DNA of 64,000 nt from Antedon mediterranea (taxonomy: Eukaryota; Echinodermata; Crinoidea; Comatulida; Antedonidae): the NCBI RefSeq assembly GCF_964355755.1, contig NC_092679.1, forward strand, positions 8,620,001 through 8,684,000. Reading direction: 5' to 3'. The notes below the pieces were generated by a model, which saw nothing but the letters and a program-made list of their open reading frames with translations, was not told the DNA's origin and made no database searches. Both the position numbers and the translations under genes were made by a program. Below are positions 26,121 to 36,082 of the stretch, in pieces. Position 1 is the first letter of the stretch. The number at the start of each line of letters is the position of its first letter.

Positions 26121-29100
26121 TATATATTAATTGTCTAAAACGTCACCAAATGCGATTTGAAGCTATTCTGTACACTTTGATGTTTTTATGTTAACAAGTT
26201 TTTTCGAAAATCACAAAAGAGTCTAAAATATCTCGAAATGCGATTTGAAGCTATTCTAAGCACTTTGGTGTTTTTATGTTAACAAGTTTTTTCGAAAATC
26301 ACAAAATGGTCTAAAATGTCTCCAAATGCGATTTGAAGCTAATCTTAGCACATTGGTGTTTTTATGTTAAAAAGTTTTTTCGAAAATCACAAAATGGTCT
26401 AAAACGACTCCAAATGCGATTTGAAGCTATTCTGTACACTTTGGTGTTTTTATGTTAACAAGTTTTTTCGAAAATCACAAAATGGTCTAAAACGTCTCCA
26501 AATGCGATTTGAAGCTATTCTGTACACTTTGCTGTTTTGTGTGAAAAATGTTTGTCGAAATCCTCAAAATGGTCAAAAACGTTTTTAAATACGATATTAA
26601 GCTATTTTGGGCTCTTTGATGTTTTTGTGTGAAAAGTTTGATCGAAATGCTCAAAATGGTCTAAAACGGTTTCTAATGTGATTTAAAGCACTTTGATGTT
26701 TTTGTGTAACCAAGTTTTTTCGAAAATCACGAAATGGTCTAAAATGTCTCCAAGTGCGATTTGAAGCTATTCTAAGCACTTTGGTGTTTTTATGGTAACA
26801 AGTTTTCTTGAAAATCACAAAATGGTCTGAAACGTCTCCAAATGCGATTTGAAGCTATTCTGTACACTTTGATGTTTTTATGTTAACAACTTTTTTAGAA
26901 AATCACAAAATGGTCTAAAACGTCTCCAAATGCGATTTGAAGCTATTTTAAGCACTTTGGTGTTTTTATGTTAACAAGTTTTTTCGAAAATCACAAAATG
27001 GTCTAAAATGTCTCCAAATGCGATTTGAAGCTATTTTAAGCACTTTGGTGCTTTTGTGTAACCAAGTTTTTTCGAAAATCACAAAAGGGTCTAAAATATC
27101 TAAAAATGCGATTTGAAGCTATTCTAAGCACTTTGGTGTTTTTATGGTAACAAGTTTTTTCGAAAATCACAAAATGGTCTAAAACGTCTCCAAATGCGAT
27201 TTGAAGTTATTCTGTACACTTTGCTGTTTTGTGTGAAAAATGTTTGTCGAAATCCTCAAAATGGTCAAAAACGTTTTTAAATACGATATTAAGCTATTTT
27301 GTGCTCTTTGATGTTTTTGTGTGAAAAGTTTTATCGAAATGCTCAAAATGGTCTAAAACGGTTTCTAATGTGATTTTAAGCACTTTGGTGCTTTTGTGGA
27401 ACCAAGTTTTTTCGAAAATCACAAAATGGTCTAAAATGTCTCCAAATGCGATTTGAAGCTATTCTAAGCACTTTGATGTTTTTATGTTAACAAGTTTTTT
27501 CGAAAATCACAAAATGGTCTAAAACGTCTACAAATGCGATTTGAAGCTATTCTAAGCACTTTTGTGTTTTTATGTTAACAAGTTTTTTCGAAAATCACAA
27601 AATGGTCTAAAATGTCTCCAAATGCGATTTGAAGCTATTCTTAGCACATTGGTGTTTTTATGTTAACAAGTTTTTTCGAAAATCACAAAATGGTCTAAAA
27701 CGTCTCCAAATGCGATTTGAAGCTATTTTAAGCACTTTGGTGTTTTTGTGTTAACAAGTTTTTCGAAATGCTCAAAATGGTCTAAAACGTTTTTAATTAC
27801 GATATTAAGCTATTTTGTGCTCTTTGATGTTTTTTTGTGAAAAATTTTATCGAAATGTTCAAAATGGTCTAAAACGGTTTCTAATGTGCTTTTAAGCACT
27901 TTGATGTTTTTGTGGAACCAAGTTTTTTCGAAAATCACAAAATGGTCTAAAACGTCTCCAAATGCGATTTGAAGCTATTCTTAGCACATTGGTGTTTTTA
28001 TGTTAACAAGTTTTTTCGAAAATCACGAAATGGTCTAAAACGTCTCCAAATGCGATTTGAAGCTATTTAAAGCACTTTGGTGTTTTTGTGTTAACAAGAT
28101 TTTTCGAAAATCACAAAGCTTTTCTAAGCACTTTGTTGTTTTTATGTTAACAAGTTTTTTCGAAAATCACAAAGTGGTCTAAAACGTCTCCAAATGCGAT
28201 TTGAAGCTATTCTGTACACTTTGATGTTTTTATGTTAACAAGTTTTTTAGAAAATCACAAAATGGTCTAAAACGTCTCCAAATGCGATTTAAAGCTATTT
28301 TAAGCACTTTTGTGTTTTTGTGTAACCAAGTTTTTTCGAAAATCACAAAAGGGTCTAAAATGTCTCTAAATGCGATTTGAAGCTATTTAAAGCACTTTGG
28401 TGTTTTTATGTTAACAAGTTTTTTCGAAAATCACAAAATGGTCTAAAACGTCTACAAATGCGATTTGAAGCTATTCTAAGCACTTTTGTGTTTTTATGTT
28501 AACAAGTTTTTTCGAAAATCACAAAATTGTCTAAAACGTCTCCAAATTCGATTTGAAGCTATTCTAAGCACTTTGGTGTTTTTATGTTAACAAGTTTTTC
28601 GAAAATCACAAAATTGTCTAAAACGTCTCCAAATGCGATTTGAAGCTATTCTGTACACTTTGATGTTTTTATGTTAACAAGTTTTTTAGAAAATCACAAA
28701 ATGGTCTAAAATGTCTCCAAATGCGATTTGAAGCTATTTTAAGCACTTTGGTGCTTTTGTGTAACCAAGTTTTTTCGAAAATCACAAAAGGGTCTAAAAT
28801 GTCTAAACATGCGATTTGAAGCTATTCTAAGCACTTTGGTGTTTTTATGTTAACAAGTTTTTTCGAAAATCACAAAGTGGTCTAAAACGTCTCCAAATGC
28901 GATTTGAAGCTATTCTGTACACTTTGATGTTTTTATGTTAACAAGTTTTTTGAAATGCTCAAAATGGTCTAAAACGTTTTTAAATACGATATTAAGCTAT
29001 TTTGTGCTCTTTGATGTTTTTTTGAGAAAAGTTTTATCGAAATGTTCAAAATGGTCTAAAACGGTTTCTAATGTGATTTTAAGCACTTTGATGTTTTTGT

Positions 29101-31412
29101 GGAACCAAGTTTTTTCGAAAATCACAAAATGGTCTAAAACGTCTCCAAATGCGATTTAAAGCTATTTTAAGCACTTTTGTGTTTTTGTGTAACCAAGTTT
29201 TTTTCGAAAATCACAAAAGGGTCTAAAATGTCTCTAAATGCGATATGAAGCTATTCTAAGCACTTTGGTGTTTTTATGTTAACAAGTTTTTTCGAAAATC
29301 ACAAAATGGTCTAAAACGTCTACAAATGCGAGTTGAAGCTATTCTAAGCACTTTTGTGTTTTTATGTTAACAAGTTTTTTCGAAAATCACAAATTGATCT
29401 AAAACGTCTTCAAATGCGATTTGAAGCTATTCTGTACCCTTTGATGTTTTTATGTTAACAAGTTTTTTCGAAAATCACAAAATGGTCTAAAACGTTTCCA
29501 AATGCGATTTGAAGCTATTCTGTACACTTTGATGTTTTGTGTGTGAAAATTTTTGTCAAAACCAAGTAACCCAGTTTTTTCGAAAATCACAAAAGGGTCT
29601 AAAATGTCTCTAAATGCGATATGAAGCTATTCTAAGCACTTTGGTGTTTTTATGTTAACAAGTTTTTTCGAAAATCACAAAATGGTCTAAAACGTCTACA
29701 AATGCGATTTGAAGCTATTCTAAGCACTTTTGTGTTTTTATGTTAACAAGTTTTTTCGAAAATCACAAATTGATCTAAAACGTCTCCAAATGCGATTTGA
29801 AGCTATTCTGTACACTTTGATGTTTTTATGTTAACAAGTTTTTTCGAAAATCACAAAATGGTCTAAAACGTCTCCAAATGCGATTTGAAGCTATTTAAAG
29901 CACTTTGGTGTTTTTGTGTTAACAAGATTTTTCGAAAATCACAAAAGGGTCTAAAATGTCTAAACATGCGATTTGAAGCTTTTCTAAGCACTTTGGTGTT
30001 TTTATGTTAACAAGTTTTTTCGAAAATCACAAAGTGGTCTAAAACGTCTCCAAATGCGATTTGAAGCTATTCTGTACACTTTGATGTTTTTATGTTAACA
30101 AGTTTTTTCGAAAATCACAAATTGATCTAAAACGTCTTCAAATGCGATTTGAAGCTATTTATTCTGTACCCTTTGATGTTTTTATGTTAACAAGTTTTTT
30201 TCGAAAATCACAAAATGGTCTAAAACGTTTCCAAATGCGATTTGAAGCTATTCTGTACACTTTGATGTTTTGTGTGTAAAAATTTTTGTCAAAACCAAGT
30301 AACCAAGTTTTTTCGAAAATCACAAAAGGGTCTAAAATGTCTCTAAATGCGATATGAAGCTATTCTAAACATTTTGGTGTTTTTATGTTAACAAGTTTTT
30401 TCGAAAATCACAAAATGGTCTAAAACGTCTACAAATGCGATTTGAAGCTATTCTAAGCACTTTTGTGTTTTTATGTTAACAAGTTTTTTCGAAAATCACA
30501 AATTGATCTAAAACGTCTCCAAATGCGATTTGAAGCTATTCTGTACACTTTGATGTTTTTATGTTAACAAGTTTTTTCGAAAATCACAAAATGGTCTAAA
30601 ACGTCTCCAAATGCGATTTGAAGCTATTTAAAGCACTTTGGTGTTTTTGTGTTAACAAGATTTTTCGAAAATTACAAAAGGGTCTAAAATGTCTAAACAT
30701 GCGATTTGAAGTTTTTCTAAGCACTTTGGTGTTTTTATGTTAACAAGTTTTTTCGAAAATCACAAAGTGGTCTAAAACGTCTCCAAATGCGATTTGAAGC
30801 TATTCTGTACACTTTGATGTTTTTATGTTAACAAGTTTTTTAGAAAATCACAAAATGGTCTAAAACGTCTCCAAATGCGATTTAAAGCTATTTTAAGCAC
30901 TTTTGTGTTTTTGTGTAACCAAGTTTTTTCGAAAATCACAAAAGGGTCTAAAATGTCTCTAAATGCGATTTGAAGCTATTCTAAGCACTTTGGTGTTTTT
31001 ATGTTAACCAGTTTTTTCGAAAATCACAAAATGGTCTAAAACGTCTACAAATGCGATTTAAAGCTATTTTAAGCACTTTTGTGTTTTTGTGTAACCAAGT
31101 TTTTTCGAAAATCACAAAATGGTCTAAAATGTCGGCAAATGCGATTTGAAGCTATTCTTAGAACATTGGTGATTTTATGTTAACAAGTTTTTTCGAAAAT
31201 CACAAAATGGTCTAAAATGTCTGCAAATGCGATTTGAAGCTATTCTTAGCACATTGGTGTTTTTATGTTAACAAGTTTTTTCGAAACTCACAAAATGGTC
31301 TAAAACGTCTCCAAATGCGATTTGAAGCTATTTTAAGCACTTTGGTGTTTTTGTGTTAACAAGTTTTTCGAAATGCTCAAAATGGTCTAAAACGTTTTTA
31401 AATACGATATTA
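26121..31412. repeat. Satellite B (88-bp monomer), block 1
   Basis: This is a tandem array of an 88-bp monomer with landmarks CCAAATGCGATTTGAAGC, TATGTTAACAAG, TTTTTTCGAAAATCACAAA and ATGGTCTAAAA. The period is read directly, for example from successive TGTTTTTATGTTAAC words. Most monomers are close to consensus. A divergent ordered group recurs, marked by TTTTTAAATACGATATTAAG followed by CGGTTTCTAATGTGATTTTA. A local higher-order repeat of about 730 bp is visible around 29530-30340. The block ends where the YR element inserted, at GATATTA^AGCTATT. Confidence 0.95.
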
Positions 31413-31617
31413 GAGAATTTTCCGAAGCATATAGGAAAATAGTTTTGTGTCACTTAGCACACAGGTATAATTGTAATTCCTGATAGAGGGTGTTTCATTT
31501 GCCAAGTCATGCATAACATATCGCTGGAGGGGCTTTATAAGCAGCGGCGCATGTGGTTTAATCCTCTCCTTTGTTTTAATTAAGACTAAACCTACGTCCT
31601 GCGTCAAAACTCAATTT
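31413..31617 (+). repeat. Split direct repeat A1
   Basis: A 205-bp 5' terminal repeat starting GAGAATTTTCCGAAG and ending CAAAACTCAATTT. It is nearly identical to A2 and A3. It carries a TTTATAAG word at 31534-31541 that could be the element's promoter TATA box. Confidence 0.85.
31534..31541 (+). promoter_or_regulatory. Possible TATA box of the YR element
   Basis: TTTATAAG lies inside A1 and is repeated in A2 (about 35290) and, as CTATAAG, in A3 (about 35958). It is about 225 nt before the hydrolase ATG. The call rests only on the word and its place in the 5' terminal repeat. Confidence 0.3.
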
Positions 31618-31766
31618 TCAAATTCCATTTCATCGTTGTCATTATATATTTGGAGAGTAATTTTTCGTATCACATCCTAACTATTCGTGATTTCTTCAGA
31701 ATTCAACTGTTTTTTACGCATTCTCCCTCGTTTCTGTAAGTAACTGTTTAAATTTATAAAGGTATC

Positions 31767-32345
31767 ATGCCAATTACTGTATGCCTTTTCGGGCACTCCT
31801 TTATTCGGAGGCTACGTGACTATGCCAACACGCCGTTCAACAATGCGGCTAATATGAGACTATCGAAACACAACTTTGTTATTGCCTACAGATGTAGAGG
31901 GGGTCTTAAACTTCATCAATACCCATCTTTATTATATGCTTGGCCTGTGTCGCCTGATGTTGTAATTATACAACTTGGAGAAAACGACCTAGCTGACCGA
32001 GATAATCGCTACATAGTCGCACGCTTATGCACTTTAGTTGACTTCCTGCTATGCGGAACAGGTTGTAAACTCGTGATGATTTGTCAACTCCTTAAACGAT
32101 CGCCGAACGTAGTGGGTGGTCGCTTTAACAACAGGATCATTGAACTCAACCGAACTTTAGAAAGGCGGTTTGCAAATAGGCATGATGTTATACTATGGAA
32201 GCACAGAGGATTATAGGGCGATTTGTCTCATCTACATGTAGACGGTGTCCATCTCGGTCCATCAGGCATGTACAAGTATATGAGGAGTGTAAGAGGAGCG
32301 ATGATGCACGCAGAAAAAATTCTTAAAAGGCAAGTATTTAAATAA
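31767..32345 (+). pseudogene. SGNH-family hydrolase ORF of the YR element, with an internal stop
   Basis: The ORF starts at ATG 31767 and is open to a TAG at 32214-32216 (149 codons). The same frame then continues 42 more codons to TAA 32343-32345. SGNH/GDSL hydrolase landmarks appear in order: FGHSFIRR near residue 8 (block I with the nucleophile Ser), QLGENDL near residue 70 (block III Asn) and, after the stop, DGVHLGPSG (block V Asp-x-x-His). The stop therefore removes the catalytic Asp-His pair. The context HRGL-stop-GDL suggests a former Trp codon (TGG to TAG). SGNH hydrolase ORFs are known from Ngaro-type and some LINE elements; their role in transposition is unclear, with esterase activity assumed from the family. 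The domain is short but complete if the stop is ignored. A host gene is unlikely given its place between A1 and gag. Confidence 0.8.
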
Positions 32346-32583
32346 ATGTTTCTATCATCAGTAAATATAAAAAAAATAAAAAAATTTAAAAAAATTAAAA
32401 ATTTATTGATGATATTTTTTTATAAGAATATGCAATAATACTGCTACTACTATTATATATTATAGATATAGATATAGTATTTTATACTATACAGTATAAT
32501 TATCATTCTTCTACTATTACTTAGTAGTCTACTACCTATGATTACCGTAGGCCTACCTAACCACCAACTCATTACATGGTTTT

Positions 32584-32621
32584 CCTGGGTAATTTACAGC
32601 TATTTTAGCTGTGCCTCCAGG
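32584..32621 (+). repeat. Hairpin copy 1
   Basis: The outer stem is CCTGG (32584-32588) with CCAGG (32617-32621). The inner stem is ACAGCTA (32596-32602) with TAGCTGT (32606-32612) closing a TTT loop. Related hairpins lie at 32747 and 32886. Confidence 0.6.
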
Positions 32622-32746
32622 CTTTTTATCTTATGGTCGGCCATTTTATCTTCGGTTGGTGTTATACTATGCCATATCGATTGGCAGTTTTTTACTCTCC
32701 GCCGAATGTATTTTTATTTATAATAACGTAGCCACCAACTATTGGT

Positions 32747-32785
32747 CCTGGGTAACTTCCAGCAGTTTTATGCTGTGCCTCCAGG
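32747..32785 (+). repeat. Hairpin copy 2
   Basis: The outer stem is CCTGG/CCAGG and the inner stem CAGCA (32760-32764) pairs with TGCTG (32771-32775). Compared with copy 1 the fifth inner pair changes from T-A to A-T, so pairing is kept by changes on both sides. Confidence 0.6.
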
Positions 32786-32885
32786 CCAAGTGGTGGGGCC
32801 GACCATACTATGCTTATATAGCTTTTTATACCATGTTAATTATATTTCTTTTTGGTTGGTTGGCTCACCCACGTTTGGATGTTTA

Positions 32886-32919
32886 CCTGGGTAATTACCA
32901 GCTATGCTGTGCCGCCAGG
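32886..32919 (+). repeat. Hairpin copy 3
   Basis: The outer stem is CCTGG (32886-32890) with CCAGG (32915-32919). The inner stem is CAGC (32899-32902) with GCTG (32906-32909) around a TAT loop, shorter than in the other two copies. Confidence 0.55.
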
Positions 32920-33035
32920 TTACTTGCAAATCGATGGGTGAATCATACATGTTACCACGGGATATAAACCCGCAACTACTTTATATAGATATATATATTT
33001 TTTGTTTGTTCTTTAATTACTATTATCTAGGTAAA

Positions 33036-33923
33036 ATGCCGAAATCAAAGTCCACTCGCCGGTCAGCGGCACCAAAACCAACCACAACGGAACAACTAAC
33101 AGCTAATATCGACTATGAAAAATTGGCAGAGGCCGTAGCAAAACAGATGAAGAAACCGACCGATGCGCCTCCTGCTACTAATTCATCAGAGGGAGATGGA
33201 CCATCGGTGATGGAACAAGCGGTTACCCCTTTAATCAGCGACCTTCTCCAAGGTGAGCCGTCAACTGGGTGTCAATTGACAATGATGGACACTATTGCCT
33301 TGGGGTCGGACATTCCTCTTCCCACCAAAACAAAAATTTGGAACGATCAATATATCGAAATAAGGTCTCTGCTCCCCAACCAACGCGACCCGCATATGTC
33401 GGTGACTATAGCAGGAAACCAAGTGCGAGTCGAGAGCGACCAAAAACGGAAACCGCTCACGGTTTTAGAATGGCAACAGGTGTTCCACATCTATGCAGCC
33501 ATTTTCTTGGAAAAATTCCCAAAGGAATGTTTTAACATTTTAAAATATGCGAACAACATTTTGGAGTTGTCAATTACTGCACAGAACAATGCATGGCGAG
33601 CATACGATGAACAATTCAGAAGAGCCCGTCAAGGACGCTCCTTGAAGTGGGAGGTACTGCACACCGAACTGATGCTAAAGCTAGTAACATATCAATCGGT
33701 CCCGATGACCACTTCAGGGGTGAGAACGGGATTCAATCAGCCCTTTCGTGGGGTTCCCAAAGGCTACTGCTTTGCCTTCCATACAGGAAAAACCTGCACA
33801 GCACATTCCTGTACTTTCAAACACAACTGTCCCTCGCACCAGCCACCAGAAAGGCTTACAGACGTAGTCTGCAACTGTTGGCATCCTGGTCAGGAAAACG
33901 AGTACCCTTACCACTTAATGTAG
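33036..33923 (+). CDS. Gag-like protein of the YR element with a CCCH zinc finger
   Basis: I chose ATG 33036 (MPKSKSTRRS), at the start of a basic, hydrophilic N-terminus. The frame is open further upstream to 32904, but that part is a tyrosine-rich translation of the non-coding leader. The N-terminal ~60 residues are low-complexity (Lys, Thr, Pro). A middle region of about 170 residues follows (LGSDIPLPTKTKIWNDQYIE, then TVLEWQQVFHIYAAIFLEKF), of the type seen in DIRS/Ngaro Gag proteins. A finger C-x8-C-x4-C-x3-H is encoded at 33768-33824. After about 33830 the frame reads through the recombinase coding sequence in the wrong phase, so the last ~31 residues are not native Gag. This marks a deletion joining gag directly to the recombinase. 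The expected role is nucleic-acid binding and particle formation, inferred from the family. Confidence 0.7.
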   Translation: MPKSKSTRRSAAPKPTTTEQLTANIDYEKLAEAVAKQMKKPTDAPPATNSSEGDGPSVMEQAVTPLISDLLQGEPSTGCQLTMMDTIALGSDIPLPTKTKIWNDQYIEIRSLLPNQRDPHMSVTIAGNQVRVESDQKRKPLTVLEWQQVFHIYAAIFLEKFPKECFNILKYANNILELSITAQNNAWRAYDEQFRRARQGRSLKWEVLHTELMLKLVTYQSVPMTTSGVRTGFNQPFRGVPKGYCFAFHTGKTCTAHSCTFKHNCPSHQPPERLTDVVCNCWHPGQENEYPYHLM

Positions 33924-34687
33924 GTACAATTTGTAATTTTCTGTCTCATTTATTTGACAAAGGTCTGGCACCGGGAACAATTTCCTCGCATATGTCTGCA
34001 ATCTCGTTCGTACACAAGTTAGTAGGCCTACCGGATCCTAGCGGGTTTTTCCTCGTTCAAAAAATTATCCGCGGAATTCATTCTAGGGCGGCAAAAGTGG
34101 ACTCTCGGCTTCCCATAACAAAAGGGATCTTGATTAGGCTACTCGATGCATTGGAGTTTATAGAACCATTACTACCCCATCGTTTGTTACTTGAAGCATT
34201 ATTTCTTACAGCGTTTCAGGGTTTTTTTCGACTCGGAGAATTGGCATCTAAAGCCAAAGATTCTAACGTAGTACAGCGCAACGATTTAACTCTGAACAAA
34301 ACTGGGGCCTTAATCATAATACGACACCACAAAACTGGAGTTGGAAAACCCCCCGTTTCGGTATCATTTGCACCATGGGTTAGAGAAAAGTACTGCCCAG
34401 TAGCCGCACTAACAAACTACCTCGCACATTGCCAACAGTCCACAGGTCCCTTGTTTCAGCACCTTGATGGCAAGGCGGTTACACAACAATTTGTGTCGTG
34501 CCGGCTGAGAGCGGCAGTGTCGTTTATTGGGTTGAATCCGAGCCATTACAAGGGCCACAGTTTTCGTATTGGGGCAGCAACACATGCTGCGTCATTAGGC
34601 ATGTCAAATAGCCTCATTCAACAATTTGGGAGATAGAAATCTTCTGTTTTCAAGAAATACATTCGTATTTCATCGTTCAGTTCATAA
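33831..34687 (+). pseudogene. Tyrosine recombinase of the YR element, stop codon before the catalytic Tyr
   Basis: The recombinase frame is phased with 33647, but recognisable sequence starts at about 33831 (LAPATRKAYRRSLQLLASW), the N-terminal SAM-like part. Catalytic landmarks in order are FFRLGELAS with Arg codon 34229-34231, HHKTGV (the beta-hairpin Lys), and HSFRIGAATHAA with His codon 34556-34558 and Arg codon 34565-34567. The frame meets TAG at 34634-34636 in the context FGR-stop-KSSVFKKYIRI. The position is normally Trp in these enzymes, so TGG to TAG is likely. The nucleophile Tyr (codon 34658-34660) lies just beyond, and the frame ends at TAA 34685-34687. The enzyme would insert the element's circular DNA; this copy should be inactive unless the TAG is read through. 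No own ATG is obvious near the start, in line with a gag/RT/YR region that has lost its middle. Confidence 0.85.
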
Positions 34688-34746
34688 GGGGCAGGTCCGT
34701 GGTTTTTGTTTGGTCTGGGTGGGAACCCATCCAAGGCTGGGTTTTT
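34688..34746 (+). other. Short 3' untranslated segment before B1
   Basis: 59 bp of G/T-rich sequence with the small palindrome GGTGGGAACCCATCC. Nothing else is recognisable. Confidence 0.5.
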
Positions 34747-35168
34747 GGCGCTGACACCCAGACTCATGTCTTATATACAGCCAATTTCATATTTTATTGT
34801 ATTTTAATCAGACTCAAGTAGATTTATAGATGTATATATTTGATGCTTAAGTCAAATTTGTTAACCTAATATTAAGTACTGTTTAGTAAGTAGAGTTTAA
34901 TACTTTGATTTATACTTTGTTTAAATATTCTGATAACTGATATCCGTTATGCAGTATTTGATTTATGTTTCAGATGACATAACGTATAGGGCGTGACCCA
35001 TTTTATATTATGTAATATAATTAAGTTTTATACTAGAAGTGATATGTCATCTATGTTTTACCAATATACACGTTTTAATATTCGTCATTTGAATAAATGA
35101 CATTTCCATCCAATGATGGTTTATCTGTGTTTGTTTGTTGTCCTGTCCGGTCGCTAGCGTAACACAAA
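34747..35168 (+). repeat. Split direct repeat B1
   Basis: About 421 bp from GGCGCTGACACCCAG to GCGTAACACAAA. It is nearly identical to B2 (35415-35836) and B3 (36083-36504). It has an AATAAA at 35092-35097 followed by GT-rich sequence. Confidence 0.88.
35092..35097 (+). terminator. Polyadenylation signal in B1
   Basis: AATAAA is followed within about 30 nt by a TGTGTTTGTTTGTTG stretch, the usual layout of a cleavage/polyadenylation site. Equivalent signals lie at 35760-35765 (B2) and 36428-36433 (B3). Confidence 0.55.
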
Positions 35169-35373
35169 GAGAATTTTCCGAAGCATATAGGAAAATAGTT
35201 TTGTGTCACTTAGCAGACAGGTATAATTGTAATTCCTGATAGAGGGTGTTTCATTTGCCAAGTCATGCATAACATATCGCTGGAGGGGCTTTATAAGCGG
35301 CGGCGCATGTGGTTTAATCCTCTCCTTTGTTTTAATTAAGACTAAACCTACGTCCTGCGTCAAAACTCAATTT
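35169..35373 (+). repeat. Split direct repeat A2
   Basis: Second copy of A (compare 31413-31617). It abuts B1 directly at CACAAA/GAGAATT, the sequence a circular form of the element would have at its joined ends. A 41-bp C/T-rich link (35374-35414), absent from A1, connects it to B2. Confidence 0.87.
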
Positions 35374-35414
35374 CCCTCCGACCACCCCATTCTTCCCCCG
35401 TTTTGCTTTGGCTG

Positions 35415-35836
35415 GGCGCTGACACCCAGACTCATGTCTTATATACAGCCAATTTCATATTTTATTGTATTTTAATCAGACTCAAGTAGATTTATAGATG
35501 TATATATTTGATGCTTAAGTCAAATTTGTTAACCTAATATTAAGTACTGTTTAGTAAGTAGAGTTTAATACTTTGATTTATACTTTGTTTAAATATTCTG
35601 ATAACTGATATCCGTTATGCAGTATTTGATTTATGTTACAGATGACATAACGTATAGGGCGTGACCCATTTTATATTATGTAATATAATTAAGTTTTATA
35701 CTAGAAGTGATATGTCATCTATGTTTTACCAATATACACGTTTTAATATTCATCTTTTGAATAAATGACATTTCCATCCAATGATGGTTTATCTGTGTTT
35801 GTTTGTTGTCCTGTCCGGTCGCTAGCGTAACACAAA
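35415..35836 (+). repeat. Split direct repeat B2
   Basis: Copy of B1 with a few substitutions (for example TTCATC for TTCGTC near 35750). Confidence 0.87.
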
Positions 35837-36041
35837 GAGAATTTTCCGAAGCATATAGGAAAATAGTTTTGTGTCACTTAGCAGACAGGTATAATTGTAA
35901 TTCCTGATAGAGGGTGTTTCATTTGCCAAGTCATGCATAACATATCGCTGGAGGGGCTCTATAAGCGAAGGCGCATGTGGTTTAATCCTCTCCTTTGTTA
36001 TAATTAAGACTAAACCTACGTCCTGCGTCAAAACTCAATTT
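35837..36041 (+). repeat. Split direct repeat A3 (extra copy)
   Basis: Third A copy, 668 bp downstream of A2, again abutting B at CACAAA/GAGAATT and followed by the same 41-bp link (36042-36082). A canonical Ngaro element has only A1 and A2. Confidence 0.87.
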
Positions 36042-36082
36042 CCCTCCGACCACCCAATTCTTCCCCCGTTTTGCTTTGGCTG

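Larger units (their letters stand above)
32346..33035 (+). other. Non-coding leader between hydrolase and gag with three related hairpins
   Basis: A 690-bp AT-rich stretch. The first 190 bp are low-complexity A/T. Then three diverged ~150-bp modules follow, each containing CCTGGGTAA...CCAGG hairpins (32584-32621, 32747-32785 and 32886-32919). A pyrimidine-rich run ending CTAG/GTAAA just before the gag ATG resembles a 3' splice site. Open frames here (for example 32611-32967) overlap the hairpins and look accidental. Confidence 0.6.

Noticed and set aside
28935-29159. ORFs inside satellite B (also 36383-36634, 46819-47025, 48652-48966)
   Set aside because: These are read-through of the 88-bp repeat; the peptides simply repeat the monomer translation.
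32611-32967. 118-codon ORF in the gag leader
   Set aside because: It overlaps the three hairpins and another frame, has a composition typical of translated non-coding sequence, and shows no recognisable domain.
35154-36031. 69-codon minus-strand ORFs in A2 and A3 (and 65 codons in A1)
   Set aside because: They lie in the terminal repeats, antisense to the element, and are repeated only because the repeats are. No domain is seen.
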